Source of the DNA: Peteryoungia desertarenae
GTDB lineage: Bacteria > Pseudomonadota > Alphaproteobacteria > Rhizobiales > Rhizobiaceae
Reading direction: 5' to 3'
Length of the DNA stretch: 64,000 nucleotides
Assembly: GCF_005860795.2 (NCBI RefSeq)
Contig: NZ_CP058350.1
Coordinates: 1,952,501 to 2,016,500 of the forward strand
In this document: in pieces, positions 8,065-17,354 of the stretch
Layout of the letters: every line of letters starts with the position of its first letter
How positions within the stretch are numbered: position 1 is the stretch's first letter
Notes under the pieces: model-generated
Database searches by the model: none
The model's input: the letters and a program-made list of their open reading frames with translations, nothing else
What the model was told of the DNA's origin: nothing
Position numbers and translations under genes: made by a program

Positions 8065-9867
8065 ATGGGCGCAGGCGTGGCGGAAGATCTTGGAGTGCTG
8101 CGTCGCTTCGCCAGCGATCAGCTTGTAACCCTTGCCAAGCTGGTGGTCGAAAACGCCTTCCAGCCGATCGTCGAAGTCGGGACGGGGGCTGTCTTCGGCT
8201 ATGAAAGCCTGATGCGCGGCCATGACCGGATCGGCTTTTCGTCGCCGCTCGATCTTCTCGATCAGGCGGCTGAAACCGACCAGCTTTTGCCTTTGGAACA
8301 GATGGTCGCAAGCCGGGCGCTTGCCAAATTCGCAACCGTGCCCGATTGCAGCCACGCCACCCTCTTCATCAATCTTGATGTGCGCCTGATTGCCCGGGGC
8401 AATGCGCTGGTCGACACCCTGCTGGAGCAGCTCGCGACGGCGGCCATCCCGCCATCCTCCATCTGCTTCGAGCTGTCGGAACGCTTCGACAACACCCGCG
8501 TGCCGGAATTTGCCGATCTGATCACGCGCCTGCGCCGCACCGGCTTCAAGCTGGCCATCGATGATTTCGGTGTCGGCCACGGCGAAATCAAGCTGCTTTG
8601 CGATTATCCGGTCGACTATGTGAAGATCGACCGCCACTTCATCTCCGGCATTGATGCGGATCCGCGCAAGCGCCACCTGGTCAAGAACATCGTCAATTTC
8701 TGCCATGTGCTGGGTGTGCGGGTCATTGCCGAGGGCATCGAGACCGAAGCCGAATTCGTCGCCTGCAGGGATTTCGGCGTCGATCTGGTGCAGGGCTGGT
8801 ACATTGCCCGCCCGACAACGCTGGTCAGTGAATTGAAGGGCGCCTTTCCCCATCTCCAACTCGTGGGCAAGGTTCGCCGTAGCACGCAGTCGCTGGACGA
8901 GATCCTGATCCGCAAGCAGATCGAGCATCTGCCGACCGTTTACGAGCACGAGAACATCGACCACGTCTTTGATCTCTTCCGCCGCAATCCGGGTCAGTCC
9001 TTCTTCCCGGTGCTGAACGCCAATGGCGAACCGCGCGGCATCATCAATGAGAGGCACCTGAAGGAATTCATCTACCAGCCCTTCGGTCGTGATCTTTTGA
9101 AGAACAAGGTTTATGAGCGGGCGATCTCCCATTTCGTCGACCGCGCGCCCATCGTCGGCCTCGATGCTGATGCAGAACGCCTGATGACGATCTTCGCCAA
9201 TATGGAAGGCTCCGACTGCGTCATCCTGACCGAAAACATGCGCTATGCCGGCGTCGTCTCCGCCGCATCGCTGATCCGCATCATCAACGAAAAACAGCTG
9301 AAGACCGCGCAGGACCAGAACCCGCTGACCAGCCTGCCGGGCAATCTCGCCATCCGCGATTTCATGCAGGATATTGCCCGCGACGGTGATGAAACCCGCT
9401 TCTTCTGCTATTGCGATTTCGACAATTTCAAGCCGTTCAACGATCACTACGGTTTCCACCTGGGTGATCATGCCATCAGCCTCTTTGCCGCGCTCTTGCG
9501 CCGCTATTTCTTCTCCGATGGCGATTTCCTCGGCCATGTCGGCGGCGATGATTTCTTCATCGGCGTCTCTGACTGGACGCGCGAGGAACTGACCGAAATA
9601 CTCGACCGCCTGCTGTCGGATTTCCATGACGACGTGATCCAGCTTTATTCCGAGAGCGACCGCAAGAACGGCAGCATTCGCGGTATCGACCGCCACGGCC
9701 AGGAACGCGACTTCGACCTTCTACGCTGCTCGATCGGCGTGCTCGAACTGCCGAAAGGCCTGGTCATCGACGATGTCAACCGCATCGGGACTGCCATCGC
9801 CGAACTCAAGAAAAAGGCAAAAGACAGCGAAAGCGGCCTCGCTTTTGATGTCTATGGTCGGGGCTAA
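8065..9867 (+). CDS. EAL-CBS-GGDEF cyclic-di-GMP signalling protein
   Basis: A 600-residue cytosolic protein in the order EAL (about 20-265), a CBS pair (about 285-410), GGDEF (about 425-590). The EAL domain keeps its motifs with small changes: YESLMRG for ExLxR, NLDVR, DDFGVG, and [10 protein letters not shown], so phosphodiesterase activity is plausible. The GGDEF signature reads VGGDDFFIG, with Asp in place of Glu. The CBS pair would bind an adenine nucleotide and control the enzymes. The ATG at 8065 is preceded by GGAGAG at good spacing; an upstream ATG at 7981 has no such site. Confidence 0.88.
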   Translation: MGAGVAEDLGVLRRFASDQLVTLAKLVVENAFQPIVEVGTGAVFGYESLMRGHDRIGFSSPLDLLDQAAETDQLLPLEQMVASRALAKFATVPDCSHATLFINLDVRLIARGNALVDTLLEQLATAAIPPSSICFELSERFDNTRVPEFADLITRLRRTGFKLAIDDFGVGHGEIKLLCDYPVDYVKIDRHFISGIDADPRKRHLVKNIVNFCHVLGVRVIAEGIETEAEFVACRDFGVDLVQGWYIARPTTLVSELKGAFPHLQLVGKVRRSTQSLDEILIRKQIEHLPTVYEHENIDHVFDLFRRNPGQSFFPVLNANGEPRGIINERHLKEFIYQPFGRDLLKNKVYERAISHFVDRAPIVGLDADAERLMTIFANMEGSDCVILTENMRYAGVVSAASLIRIINEKQLKTAQDQNPLTSLPGNLAIRDFMQDIARDGDETRFFCYCDFDNFKPFNDHYGFHLGDHAISLFAALLRRYFFSDGDFLGHVGGDDFFIGVSDWTREELTEILDRLLSDFHDDVIQLYSESDRKNGSIRGIDRHGQERDFDLLRCSIGVLELPKGLVIDDVNRIGTAIAELKKKAKDSESGLAFDVYGRG

Positions 9868-10025
9868 ATTCTCCATCATTGTCAAACGGGAGATTTGAAC
9901 TGCGCTGGGCGCAGTTCAGCTCGCCCTGCGATAGCCCCAATCCACCCGTGGCAATGAGCCTTCTTTTCATCACAACCCCGCTGCTCTATGTCGAACCCTT
10001 GGCAATCACGAGGGAGATGCGCGCG

Positions 10026-11027
10026 ATGGTGAGCCCGAAGAGCATGCGGTTTGTTGAACTCAAAGGTCATGGCGGCCCGGAGGTGATGGCGGTCGCAACC
10101 GGTCCCGTGCCGGAGCCTGCAAAGGGGGACATTCTCGTTCGGGTCGAGGCCGCGGGCGTCAATCGGCCGGATGTCGCCCAGCGCCAGGGTGCCTATCCGC
10201 CGCCGCCCGGTGCCAGCCCGGTGCTGGGTCTCGAGATTGCCGGCGAAGTCGTGGCGCTTGGCGAAGGCGTGAGCGGGTTTGAGATCGGCGACCATGTCTG
10301 CGCGCTCGCCAATGGTGGCGGCTACGCCGAATATTGCACCGTGCCGGCCTCCCAGGCCCTGCCTTATCCGAAGGGTTATGATGCCGTGAAGGCAGCGGCA
10401 CTGCCGGAAACCTTCTTCACCGTCTGGGCCAATCTCTTCCAGATGGCCGGGCTGACCGAAAGGGAAACCGTGCTCATCCATGGCGGCTCGTCCGGCATTG
10501 GCACCACCGCGATCCAGCTCGCCAAAAGCTTTGGCGCAACGGTCTATGCGACAGCCGGTTCGGCGGAAAAATGCGCCGCCTGCATGGATCTCGGCGCCCA
10601 ACGCGCGATCAACTACAAGACGGAAGACTTCGTCGAGATCGTGAAGGAAGAAACGGCCGGCAAGGGCGTCGATATCATTCTCGACATGGTGGGGGCTGCC
10701 TATTTCGAGCGCAATCTGAAAGCGCTCGCCAAGGACGGCTGTCTGTCGATCATCGCCTTTCTCGGCGGGTCAACGGCAGACAAGGTCGATCTGCGCCCCA
10801 TCATGGTCAAGCGACTGACCGTCACCGGCTCCACCATGCGCCCGCGCAGCGGGCAAGAGAAACAGGCAATCCGCGACGAGCTTCTCTCGGAAGTCTGGCC
10901 GCTTTTGGAGGCGGGCGATGTCGCCCCGGTCATCCACGCGGTCATGCCGTTCGAAGAAGTGGTCGAGGCCCACAGGCTGATGGAAAGCTCGGCCCATATC
11001 GGCAAGATTGTGCTGAAGCTGGGGTGA
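10026..11027 (+). CDS. NAD(P)H quinone oxidoreductase, PIG3-like (zinc-free MDR family)
   Basis: A 333-residue medium-chain dehydrogenase/reductase without the structural zinc lobe. It carries [20 protein letters not shown] near residue 40, the quinone oxidoreductase/PIG3 hallmark, and an NADP-binding fold ([20 protein letters not shown] near 145). The C-terminus has VHA-like [20 protein letters not shown], usual for the family. Several ATGs precede it; that at 10026 has GGGAG eight bases before it. It probably reduces quinones with NADPH. Monocistronic here. Confidence 0.88.
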   Translation: MVSPKSMRFVELKGHGGPEVMAVATGPVPEPAKGDILVRVEAAGVNRPDVAQRQGAYPPPPGASPVLGLEIAGEVVALGEGVSGFEIGDHVCALANGGGYAEYCTVPASQALPYPKGYDAVKAAALPETFFTVWANLFQMAGLTERETVLIHGGSSGIGTTAIQLAKSFGATVYATAGSAEKCAACMDLGAQRAINYKTEDFVEIVKEETAGKGVDIILDMVGAAYFERNLKALAKDGCLSIIAFLGGSTADKVDLRPIMVKRLTVTGSTMRPRSGQEKQAIRDELLSEVWPLLEAGDVAPVIHAVMPFEEVVEAHRLMESSAHIGKIVLKLG

Positions 11028-11147
11028 GGGGCAGGGGCCAGACTCCCTCTTCTGTGACAGGACCGCCGATCACATCCCGCGCCAAGGCCTTCATTTCGCC
11101 CCCTTCTTAAGAACCTGTTAAAACCTGCATCCCTGTCGGAGGTCCTC

Positions 11148-12473
11148 ATGGCGCTTGGCGCATCGCATCGTTTGCAGGATGGCGTTCTGGCCGTCGAAAC
11201 CATGACGCGCTTTGCGCTGGCCGTGCTGGCGCTGGCGTCGGGCGTCTACACCTATCTTGGGGTGCGCAGCCTTCTGGATGGTTCGCCAACGGCGGTCTTC
11301 TTCGCGGCCATCATCTATTCGGCCTCGGTCTCGGTCGCGATCTATGCCTTCTGGTCCTATATGGCGCGCTTCTATCCGCATGTGACGGGTACGGCGGCGC
11401 GCAGCGCCATGATCGGCGTCATGGCGCTTGGCTGCGCCATGATCATCGCCATGTCGAGCTGGCTGAATGCGGCAGCGCTGGCCGGCTCCGCCGCCCTTGA
11501 ACAGCATCTCGCCGAAACCGTGCAGGATTACACCGCCGATCTCGACCGGGCGCATCAAAATGCCCTGGCAGCCCAGAGCCTGCTGCCGGATATCCAGCGA
11601 ACCTCGGAGCGCTTCTCAAGGCTTGCCGAAGACGAGCGCCAGAACGGCGCGCTGACGGGCACGACGGGAGCGGGCAGCGTTGTCCAGCTGCTGACGCAGA
11701 TGTCGGCCCAGTTGAGCGAGCTTGAAACCGGCATCATCGCCTCCCGCGAACGGGTCACAACCCTCTTCGATCAGGGCAGGGCGCATCTGGCAACCATGCG
11801 CACACTGGTTTCCGCTCCCGGCGCCGTTGCGCCCCGCAGTGATGACTTCTCGGCAGAAGTCGTGGCGCTGTCCGGCGTCATCACCGCGCTGGAACAGACC
11901 TCGATTGCCCCTTCCGTCAAGCGCGCGGCGGAAGACCTCTCGCTCGGCTTCATCGCCCCGGTCGCAGATGGCCGGGCAGGGGATCTGGCAGAGCGTCAGG
12001 ATCAGGTCATGCAGACGATCCGCGCCTCGGTTTCCGCCCAGTCTGAGGTGCTGTCGCGGGCCGCAGACGACATTCTCGCCCGCGAACCCGTCCCCGAACG
12101 CCGCTTCGTGCCGCTCTCCTCGGCGGAAGCCGTGTTGCGCTATGCCGCCGATTTCATTCCGGCCTGGGCAGGGGCGATCTCGATTGACCTCCTGCCCGCC
12201 GTCCTCGTCTTCATCCTCGCCGTTGTCCATGGCGCGATCCGGCGGCAGGAGGAGCGCATGCCCTTTGCCCAGCGGATCACGGCGGCCGAACTTCTGGAGG
12301 CAATGGAGGTCCAGCGGGCGCTGAGCCGCCAGGGCATGGATGTCAAGGAGGGCATGGATGTGGAACAGGCCCTTCAACAGGCGGAAAATGAGGACGAACC
12401 GGCCCGCACGGAGAGCAACATCACCAGCCTCGATACGGCGGCCAAGGCACCGCGAAAGGGGCCGCCCGCGTGA
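11148..12473 (+). CDS. Membrane protein with periplasmic coiled coil, unknown function
   Basis: A 441-residue protein I cannot assign. Three hydrophobic segments fill residues 20-110 (FALAVLALASGVYTY; AVFFAAIIYSASVSVAIYAF; IGVMALGCAMIIAMSS). A long Ala/Gln/Glu-rich helical region (about 115-330) follows, with heptad-like spacing, and a further membrane segment near 345-365 (AISIDLLPAVLVFILAVVHG). The last 70 residues are charged and cytosolic. GGAGG precedes ATG 11148. The stop overlaps the start of the next gene by 4 nt (GTGA), so the two are translationally coupled and the products probably work together. Confidence 0.7.
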   Translation: MALGASHRLQDGVLAVETMTRFALAVLALASGVYTYLGVRSLLDGSPTAVFFAAIIYSASVSVAIYAFWSYMARFYPHVTGTAARSAMIGVMALGCAMIIAMSSWLNAAALAGSAALEQHLAETVQDYTADLDRAHQNALAAQSLLPDIQRTSERFSRLAEDERQNGALTGTTGAGSVVQLLTQMSAQLSELETGIIASRERVTTLFDQGRAHLATMRTLVSAPGAVAPRSDDFSAEVVALSGVITALEQTSIAPSVKRAAEDLSLGFIAPVADGRAGDLAERQDQVMQTIRASVSAQSEVLSRAADDILAREPVPERRFVPLSSAEAVLRYAADFIPAWAGAISIDLLPAVLVFILAVVHGAIRRQEERMPFAQRITAAELLEAMEVQRALSRQGMDVKEGMDVEQALQQAENEDEPARTESNITSLDTAAKAPRKGPPA

Positions 12474-13267
12474 GACCCGCCTCGCTGTTCCAGCGTTTGA
12501 AGACGGCGTTTATGCGCGCAGACGACGCGCTGTTGATGCGCACCGCCTTCTTCGGCCTTCTGGCGGCGGCAGCGGCCTTCCTCTTTGTCGATCTCAGGGA
12601 AATGACGCTCGCAAGGGCGGAACTGCCCGGTTATGACCCGATGACGACGCAGAGGCCGGTGCTTCCGCCAGCGCTGACAGACGGCATGCCGCAAATGCCA
12701 CTCGTCCAGCCGGAAACCGCGCCGGAGGTGCTGCGCCAGCCCATGCGCTTCGAGCTCATGCCCGGCGGCGTGTTGAAGGCGGAAGGGGCAATCGATCTGG
12801 GCGCTGGCGACCGCTTCGCCGAAGAAATCGCCGCGCGTGGCGAATATGTGAAACTGATCCTGCTGAATTCTCCCGGCGGCTCCGTCGACGATGCGCTGTC
12901 CATGTCGACCCTCATCCGCGAAAAGGGCCTGACGACGAAAGTCGCCTCCAAAGCGCTCTGCGCCTCCTCCTGCCCGCTCGTCTTTGCCGGCGGCCTGGCG
13001 CGCGAGGCCGAAGAAGACGCCATCCTCGGCGTCCACCAGGTCTTCAATGGCGGCGAGGACCGCCCATCCCCCGAACAGGCCATGTCCGGCGCCCAGAGCA
13101 CCACCGCCCGCATCGCCCGCCATCTGGACGACATGGGCGTCGAACCCGGCCTCTGGCTCCACGCGCTCGAAACCCCGCCCGACCGGCTCTATTACCTGAC
13201 CCCGGAGGAACTGGCGGCGTTCAAGCTGGTGACGGAGCCTGTGGCGACGGCGCGCGAGGGTGGATGA
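12470..13267 (+). CDS. Membrane-anchored ClpP-like serine protease
   Basis: A 265-residue protein with one N-terminal membrane anchor (residues 22-40) and a crotonase/ClpP-like domain. The segment LILLNSPGGSVDDALSMSTL, followed by ASKALCASSCPLVFAGG (candidate nucleophile Ser) and ILGVHQVFNGG (candidate His), matches the COG3904-type predicted periplasmic proteins related to ClpP. The GTG start is inside the stop of the preceding coiled-coil gene. I infer an envelope protease or peptidase whose partner is that membrane protein; the substrate is unknown. Confidence 0.75.
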   Translation: MRPASLFQRLKTAFMRADDALLMRTAFFGLLAAAAAFLFVDLREMTLARAELPGYDPMTTQRPVLPPALTDGMPQMPLVQPETAPEVLRQPMRFELMPGGVLKAEGAIDLGAGDRFAEEIAARGEYVKLILLNSPGGSVDDALSMSTLIREKGLTTKVASKALCASSCPLVFAGGLAREAEEDAILGVHQVFNGGEDRPSPEQAMSGAQSTTARIARHLDDMGVEPGLWLHALETPPDRLYYLTPEELAAFKLVTEPVATAREGG

Positions 13268-13426
13268 TGGGGGGAGGGCTGTTTGGGGGTGGGGCGGGGA
13301 GGGGAATGGAATGGCTGTCGGATGCGGTCATTGCTCTTGCCGGACCGAGTTGCTGTACGAGATCGCCTCGCGAGATAAGATGCCCCGGATGAGGCTTACT
13401 CCTCCCATATACGTGCTCGCCCGCTT

Positions 13427-13439
13427 TGACCTGAGGTCA
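13427..13439. promoter_or_regulatory. 13-bp palindrome at the end of the reverse transcriptase gene
   Basis: TGACCT-G-AGGTCA is a perfect palindrome overlapping the stop codon of the leftward reverse transcriptase gene. No T-run follows, so an operator or a recombination-linked boundary is as likely as a terminator. Confidence 0.3.
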
Positions 13440-14933
13440 ATAGGACCACGCATTCTTGATAAACAGCTCTATCTCTTCGGGCTCGATCGTCTCCTTGGTA
13501 TCGGCGGCGTCCGCAACAACGATCTTGGAAACGTCGAGTGCCTTCAGGACAGCCTTCGATCCGATCCAATCGTTGTTCCACAACGGTTCTGGCTTCCCGT
13601 TGACGATCTGGCAGATCGGCTCCTTGCTGACGAATTCCAATCCCACGGCCTTTGGCTTGGTGACCCGCTGCAGCCAGATTTCAAGGTATCCATTATAAGG
13701 AAGTCGGGACATCTTCTTATGGACATGGCCCCACAAGGCCTCTTTTTCATCCTGCGACGCGATGGAGATCAGGTGGCTCAGGATGCCAGCCACGGCCGGG
13801 AACGTGCCTGGCGACACCATTGCGATATCCGTGGCAATCGCAACCTGTACCCCGAGATCGTCGGGCGTCATCTTCTGCTTGGCGATTTTGGTATGCATCT
13901 CTCCAACTAAGCGCTTCAACGCGCCGCTGTTGGGGAAACGGCGACCGAAGGCATGCAAGCGCATCAATTGCTTCTGTATGGTCTTCGCGTTCGCCTCGCC
14001 GAGATCCTGAAGGTCGATTCCGGCAAGTTTATCTGGTTTGATCGACCCTTCGATGACATTGGTGGCCGACACGGTCTTCGACACGCCCAGCTTCATGCCA
14101 ACGGTTCGCAAGGTGTCGCTGACGACCTTAAGGATTCTCACTGCATGCTCGTCGCTATTGGTGAAAATGCGATAGTCGTCTCGGTAGCGCAGGATCCGGA
14201 AGTCGGCCGGCGGACCCAGCTCTTCAGTTATCAGGTGATCGACATAGCCAAGGACGATTTCGGCGATGAAATCCATGAGGACGGAACCTTGGGGGATGCC
14301 ATTGGTCTGGCCGTAGCGGCTCGCCTGTATATGGCCGTCGATCTGGTTGCCCAAGAGCTTCTTATCTGTCTTCCCTTTCTTTGCTGCCTCGAGGCCATGC
14401 AGTGCCCAAGCGATGCTGTGGGTATACAGGGAGCCGTAGCAGTCCGTGACATCGGTATGCAGGATATGCGTAAAGTCGAGCGAATGAAGCAGCGAACTCT
14501 GTTCGACCTGCTGCCACCAGCTCTGGATCTGCGCAGCTTGGTCGGACTGATCGTCGACCGACATCACCAGTGAGCTGCAACAATCTACGGCTCCGCCTTC
14601 GAAACTGGCTAATTGCGCGAGGATCTGCTTCCAATTGCCTTCGTCGCATATCAAGTTGACCAGCGATACGTAGATGACGGGGTGTATCAACTCCAAGGGA
14701 CGCCACGCAAACCGTCCATCCTTGTTGGAGAGAAAGATGTGATTCACGTCTGACAAATGGTCGGGATTCGAGCTTTTGACACCCGAGAAATGACCATCCT
14801 TGAGTGCGGCGGCAACGTCCGTGATGATCGGGCCAAAATTCAGGTACTCTGGAAAGTCCCCATTGAAATAGCTCGTGTCCTTAAGAAAATGCGCCTTTGC
14901 CTCGGTTGCGGTCAGTTCAGTTAGCTTCTTCAT
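13437..14933 (-). CDS. Reverse transcriptase, candidate defence-associated (DRT/UG-like)
   Basis: A 498-residue RNA-directed DNA polymerase. The palm motifs are clear: TDVTDCYGSLYTHSIAWALHG (motif A, residues about 160-180), QTNGIPQGSVLMDFIAEIVLGY (motif B, about 210-230), and the catalytic ILRYRDDYRIF (YxDD, about 248). The SLYTHSIAWALHG extension of motif A is typical of UG/Abi-type reverse transcriptases involved in phage defence, not of group II intron or retron enzymes. The C-terminal 200 residues are an unassigned helical domain. Its start overlaps the stop of the upstream nuclease gene by 4 nt. Base composition looks less GC-rich than the flanks, suggesting transfer. Confidence 0.88.
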   Translation of the reverse strand: MKKLTELTATEAKAHFLKDTSYFNGDFPEYLNFGPIITDVAAALKDGHFSGVKSSNPDHLSDVNHIFLSNKDGRFAWRPLELIHPVIYVSLVNLICDEGNWKQILAQLASFEGGAVDCCSSLVMSVDDQSDQAAQIQSWWQQVEQSSLLHSLDFTHILHTDVTDCYGSLYTHSIAWALHGLEAAKKGKTDKKLLGNQIDGHIQASRYGQTNGIPQGSVLMDFIAEIVLGYVDHLITEELGPPADFRILRYRDDYRIFTNSDEHAVRILKVVSDTLRTVGMKLGVSKTVSATNVIEGSIKPDKLAGIDLQDLGEANAKTIQKQLMRLHAFGRRFPNSGALKRLVGEMHTKIAKQKMTPDDLGVQVAIATDIAMVSPGTFPAVAGILSHLISIASQDEKEALWGHVHKKMSRLPYNGYLEIWLQRVTKPKAVGLEFVSKEPICQIVNGKPEPLWNNDWIGSKAVLKALDVSKIVVADAADTKETIEPEEIELFIKNAWSY

Positions 14934-15796
14934 AGATCGCTCACCCGCACAAATGGCAGGCCCGTCTCGGCGGCTTTCCGGGCTTTATCCCGAAGCAGTT
15001 TGTCGAGGGATATGCCACGCGACAGGGCTTCATGCATGTCTAAACCGTCCATGCAAATGATCCGCTTGGCACGGCCAAATGCGGCCAGACCATCTGCCGA
15101 GAAGCCCGCATAGCTGACAAAAAGACCACGCGACCAGTCGGATTTCTCCCCGATCTTGCCCTGAAACACGTGGAGATCGGCCGCATTCGATGGCGCATTC
15201 TGCCATTTCGCTTCTAAGAGATAGGTATGACCGTCGAGCTGGAAGCTTCCGTCGATCTGCTCGCCTCGGTTCCGAAACCCCTTGTGGGCTTCCAAGCGGT
15301 AGGCGTCGAACAGGTCGCGCAGAAACTGCTCGAACGCGTAGCCACGCGGATGGGGGGCGAGCGAACCAAGATCAAGCAATCGCTTGGTGAAACCGGCCAC
15401 TTTGGTGGGATCCAGCACGATGGCAGACGTCGGCGGCGCTGAGGGCGTCGGTTTGTCCCATTGGCCACCAATGCTTGAGATCAGGGCCTCCATTCGGTTA
15501 TCGATATTGGCTAGTGTTTCCTGTTCGCCGTCCCGTTCCATAAGGGCCTGACGGTAGTCCCACAGGGCCTTGATGGCCTTAACCACGGCCGGCAGGCTTT
15601 CATTCTGGACGAAATATCGGAAGCGTTTGGCTTTCGATCCACCTTCGACCGAGTAACGGGGATGATCAATGTCGATGCCGACTTCTTCGCGAAAGAATTT
15701 TCCGAAAGTCTTGTCCGAAAAATTCAGGACGTACCCGCTACCCATGCGGAAAACGTCGTCAAGAAGTAGCATCTGCACGGATTTGAGATTAGGCAT
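14930..15796 (-). CDS. PD-(D/E)XK restriction-endonuclease-like protein
   Basis: A 288-residue protein with an N-terminal domain (LDDVFRMGSGYVLNFSDKTF to about residue 75) and a C-terminal nuclease fold (about 145-250). The nuclease core reads GYAFEQFLRDLFDAY, then QIDGSFQLDGHTYLLEAKW, giving the E...D...ExK pattern of Mrr-like enzymes. The N-terminal domain resembles those fused to effectors in abortive-infection proteins, from memory only. It is the first gene of a two-gene operon with the reverse transcriptase and is probably its effector or accessory nuclease. Confidence 0.8.
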   Translation of the reverse strand: MPNLKSVQMLLLDDVFRMGSGYVLNFSDKTFGKFFREEVGIDIDHPRYSVEGGSKAKRFRYFVQNESLPAVVKAIKALWDYRQALMERDGEQETLANIDNRMEALISSIGGQWDKPTPSAPPTSAIVLDPTKVAGFTKRLLDLGSLAPHPRGYAFEQFLRDLFDAYRLEAHKGFRNRGEQIDGSFQLDGHTYLLEAKWQNAPSNAADLHVFQGKIGEKSDWSRGLFVSYAGFSADGLAAFGRAKRIICMDGLDMHEALSRGISLDKLLRDKARKAAETGLPFVRVSDL

Positions 15797-16146
15797 GCCA
15801 AGTTGTAGCTCCGTTTACCCGAACGGGAAGCACGTTGGACTACAATCTATTGTGGGTATCGGGCATCGCGCAAGTCCGGTATGCGGTTAACCGCACGCAG
15901 CGGTGATCAGGCGCCGCCCGCCTTCTCAAGAATCTCGGGGCGCAGCTTGAGCAACGACGGCTTTTGGGAAACGTCCTGCGAGCTCCAAACGACCTAACTG
16001 AAAGCGCCTCCCACACACTCGCACTCCTTCTTGCCCCCCAAATCCCCCCAAATGGAACGCCCTCCGCACCGCAAGCGTCTTGCCTTGGCGTAACGCTCGC
16101 GACACCTCGCCGTGTCGCGCGCGCAAGACCGGGAAAGGAGCGCTGA
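15797..16146. other. Divergent intergenic region upstream of the nuclease/reverse transcriptase operon
   Basis: A 350-base region shared by the leftward defence-like operon and the rightward Ntn-hydrolase gene. It contains a perfect 14-bp palindrome TGCGGTTAACCGCA at 15882-15895 and a hairpin GCGACAC-N6-GTGTCGC at 16099-16118, 28 bases before the next start codon. No protein gene is convincing. A structured non-coding RNA used by the reverse transcriptase could sit here, but I cannot show one. Confidence 0.4.
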
Positions 16147-16842
16147 ATGACTGTCGTGCTGGCCACCGTGTGTGAAGATGGTGTGGTGCTGGGATCGGAT
16201 TCGCAGATCACCGACAAGGGGCGGGGCATGACCTATCCGGCCGAAAAGCTGCACCCCTTGGGCGAGGCGGCAGCCTGGGGTGGCAGTGGTGCGCGCTCGG
16301 TGCTGAACGATGTCAAACGCTGCTTCAATGAAAACAGCGCGGCCATCCTGGAGGCCTCTGACATTGGTCGTGCCTTGCAGGGCCATGTCCTGCCGATCCT
16401 GCGCCATCACTACGAGACCTTCATCGAGGATGTGCCGGGCGAGGAGGGCGGCGGCACGCCCTCGGCCTATGTAATGGCTGCCGGATGGCGCGATGGCGAG
16501 CCATGGATTTACGAGATCACGCCGTCCGGCATGATCGGCCACTATACCGATATCGGCTTCCACGCGATCGGCAGCGGCGCGCCCATGGCCCAGCAGGCGG
16601 GTTCGCTGCTTTCGCATTTTCACTTTGCCGAGCGCTCGGTGAAGTTCGGCTGTGCCGCGGTCCTGCGCGTCCTGCAGGCGCTGGATCTCACCTCCGCCAG
16701 TGTGGGCAAACCGTTCAGCCTGTCGCGCATCACCAAGGACGGCGCCCATCACCTGAGCGATGACGAGATCGAAGAGGTCGGCGCGCTTGTGCGCCGATGG
16801 GAAGAGGCCGAACAGAAGGTCATCGCCAAGATCTTTGACTGA
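16147..16842 (+). CDS. Proteasome-like Ntn hydrolase
   Basis: A 231-residue protein whose N-terminus (MTVVLATVCEDGVVLGSDSQ) matches the start of proteasome beta/HslV-like N-terminal nucleophile hydrolases: removal of Met would expose Thr2, and the GSDSQIT strand with its Asp follows at the usual distance. Further on, TPSAYVMAAGWRDGEPWIYEI and IGSGAPMAQQAG match the G-x-D-G strand and the IGSG turn of the same fold. It is not HslV (no hslU nearby) and lacks Anbu features. The ATG at 16147 has AAAGGAG upstream. Role unknown. Confidence 0.75.
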   Translation: MTVVLATVCEDGVVLGSDSQITDKGRGMTYPAEKLHPLGEAAAWGGSGARSVLNDVKRCFNENSAAILEASDIGRALQGHVLPILRHHYETFIEDVPGEEGGGTPSAYVMAAGWRDGEPWIYEITPSGMIGHYTDIGFHAIGSGAPMAQQAGSLLSHFHFAERSVKFGCAAVLRVLQALDLTSASVGKPFSLSRITKDGAHHLSDDEIEEVGALVRRWEEAEQKVIAKIFD

Positions 16843-16854
16843 CGGCTGCCCGGT

Positions 16855-17160
16855 TCAGATCCCCGAGCCATCCAGTTCTGTCTCGTCCTTGCCCTCCCAG
16901 GCCGGTGGCCGCACCATGGCCTCCATGTTGACCCCCGGCAGCGGCATCCAGCATTTCAGCTCCGGCTCGGCATAGGAAATGATCACCCCCGGCGTCGAAT
17001 CGGCGGAGCGCCAGCCATCAGCACCGAAGCGATCGCCATTTGACCAGTAGACGAGATCGACGGCGCCCGGTCCCTGCTCGGATGCCCGGATGGTCACCAG
17101 AATGCGGCTGCCGTCTCTCGGGGCGGTGCGCATGTTCCGCCAGCGGATGGTTTCGTCCAT
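16855..17160 (-). CDS. Small conserved hypothetical protein
   Basis: A 101-residue protein beginning MDETIRWRNMRTAPRDGSRI. The pattern MRTAPRDGSRILV, then VYWSNGDRFGADGWRSAD, is that of small proteins common in proteobacteria and prophages whose function is unknown. The start at 17160 is fixed by an excellent GGAGGAGA site; an upstream in-frame ATG at 17205 lacks one. It converges with the Ntn-hydrolase gene, 12 bases from its stop. Confidence 0.6.
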   Translation of the reverse strand: MDETIRWRNMRTAPRDGSRILVTIRASEQGPGAVDLVYWSNGDRFGADGWRSADSTPGVIISYAEPELKCWMPLPGVNMEAMVRPPAWEGKDETELDGSGI

Positions 17161-17354
17161 GTCTTCTCCTCCCATTCTCGAAAGCAAGTGTCGCCTGCCC
17201 GACATGTGCGGTCAACCGGGATCGGCAGGCTGAGCCGCGATGCGGCTCGTGCCCGCGAGACTTTCGTGTCCCCTGCATATGTCGTTTGCCTCAAGGTGAG
17301 CGTCACGCTACCTTCATCTTCGGTTGAGGAGCCGATAACAGGGGAGGATTGTTC

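Noticed and set aside
8062..9696. A 544-codon antisense frame
   Set aside because: Antisense of the EAL-CBS-GGDEF gene; composition is typical of a shadow and there is no ribosome site.
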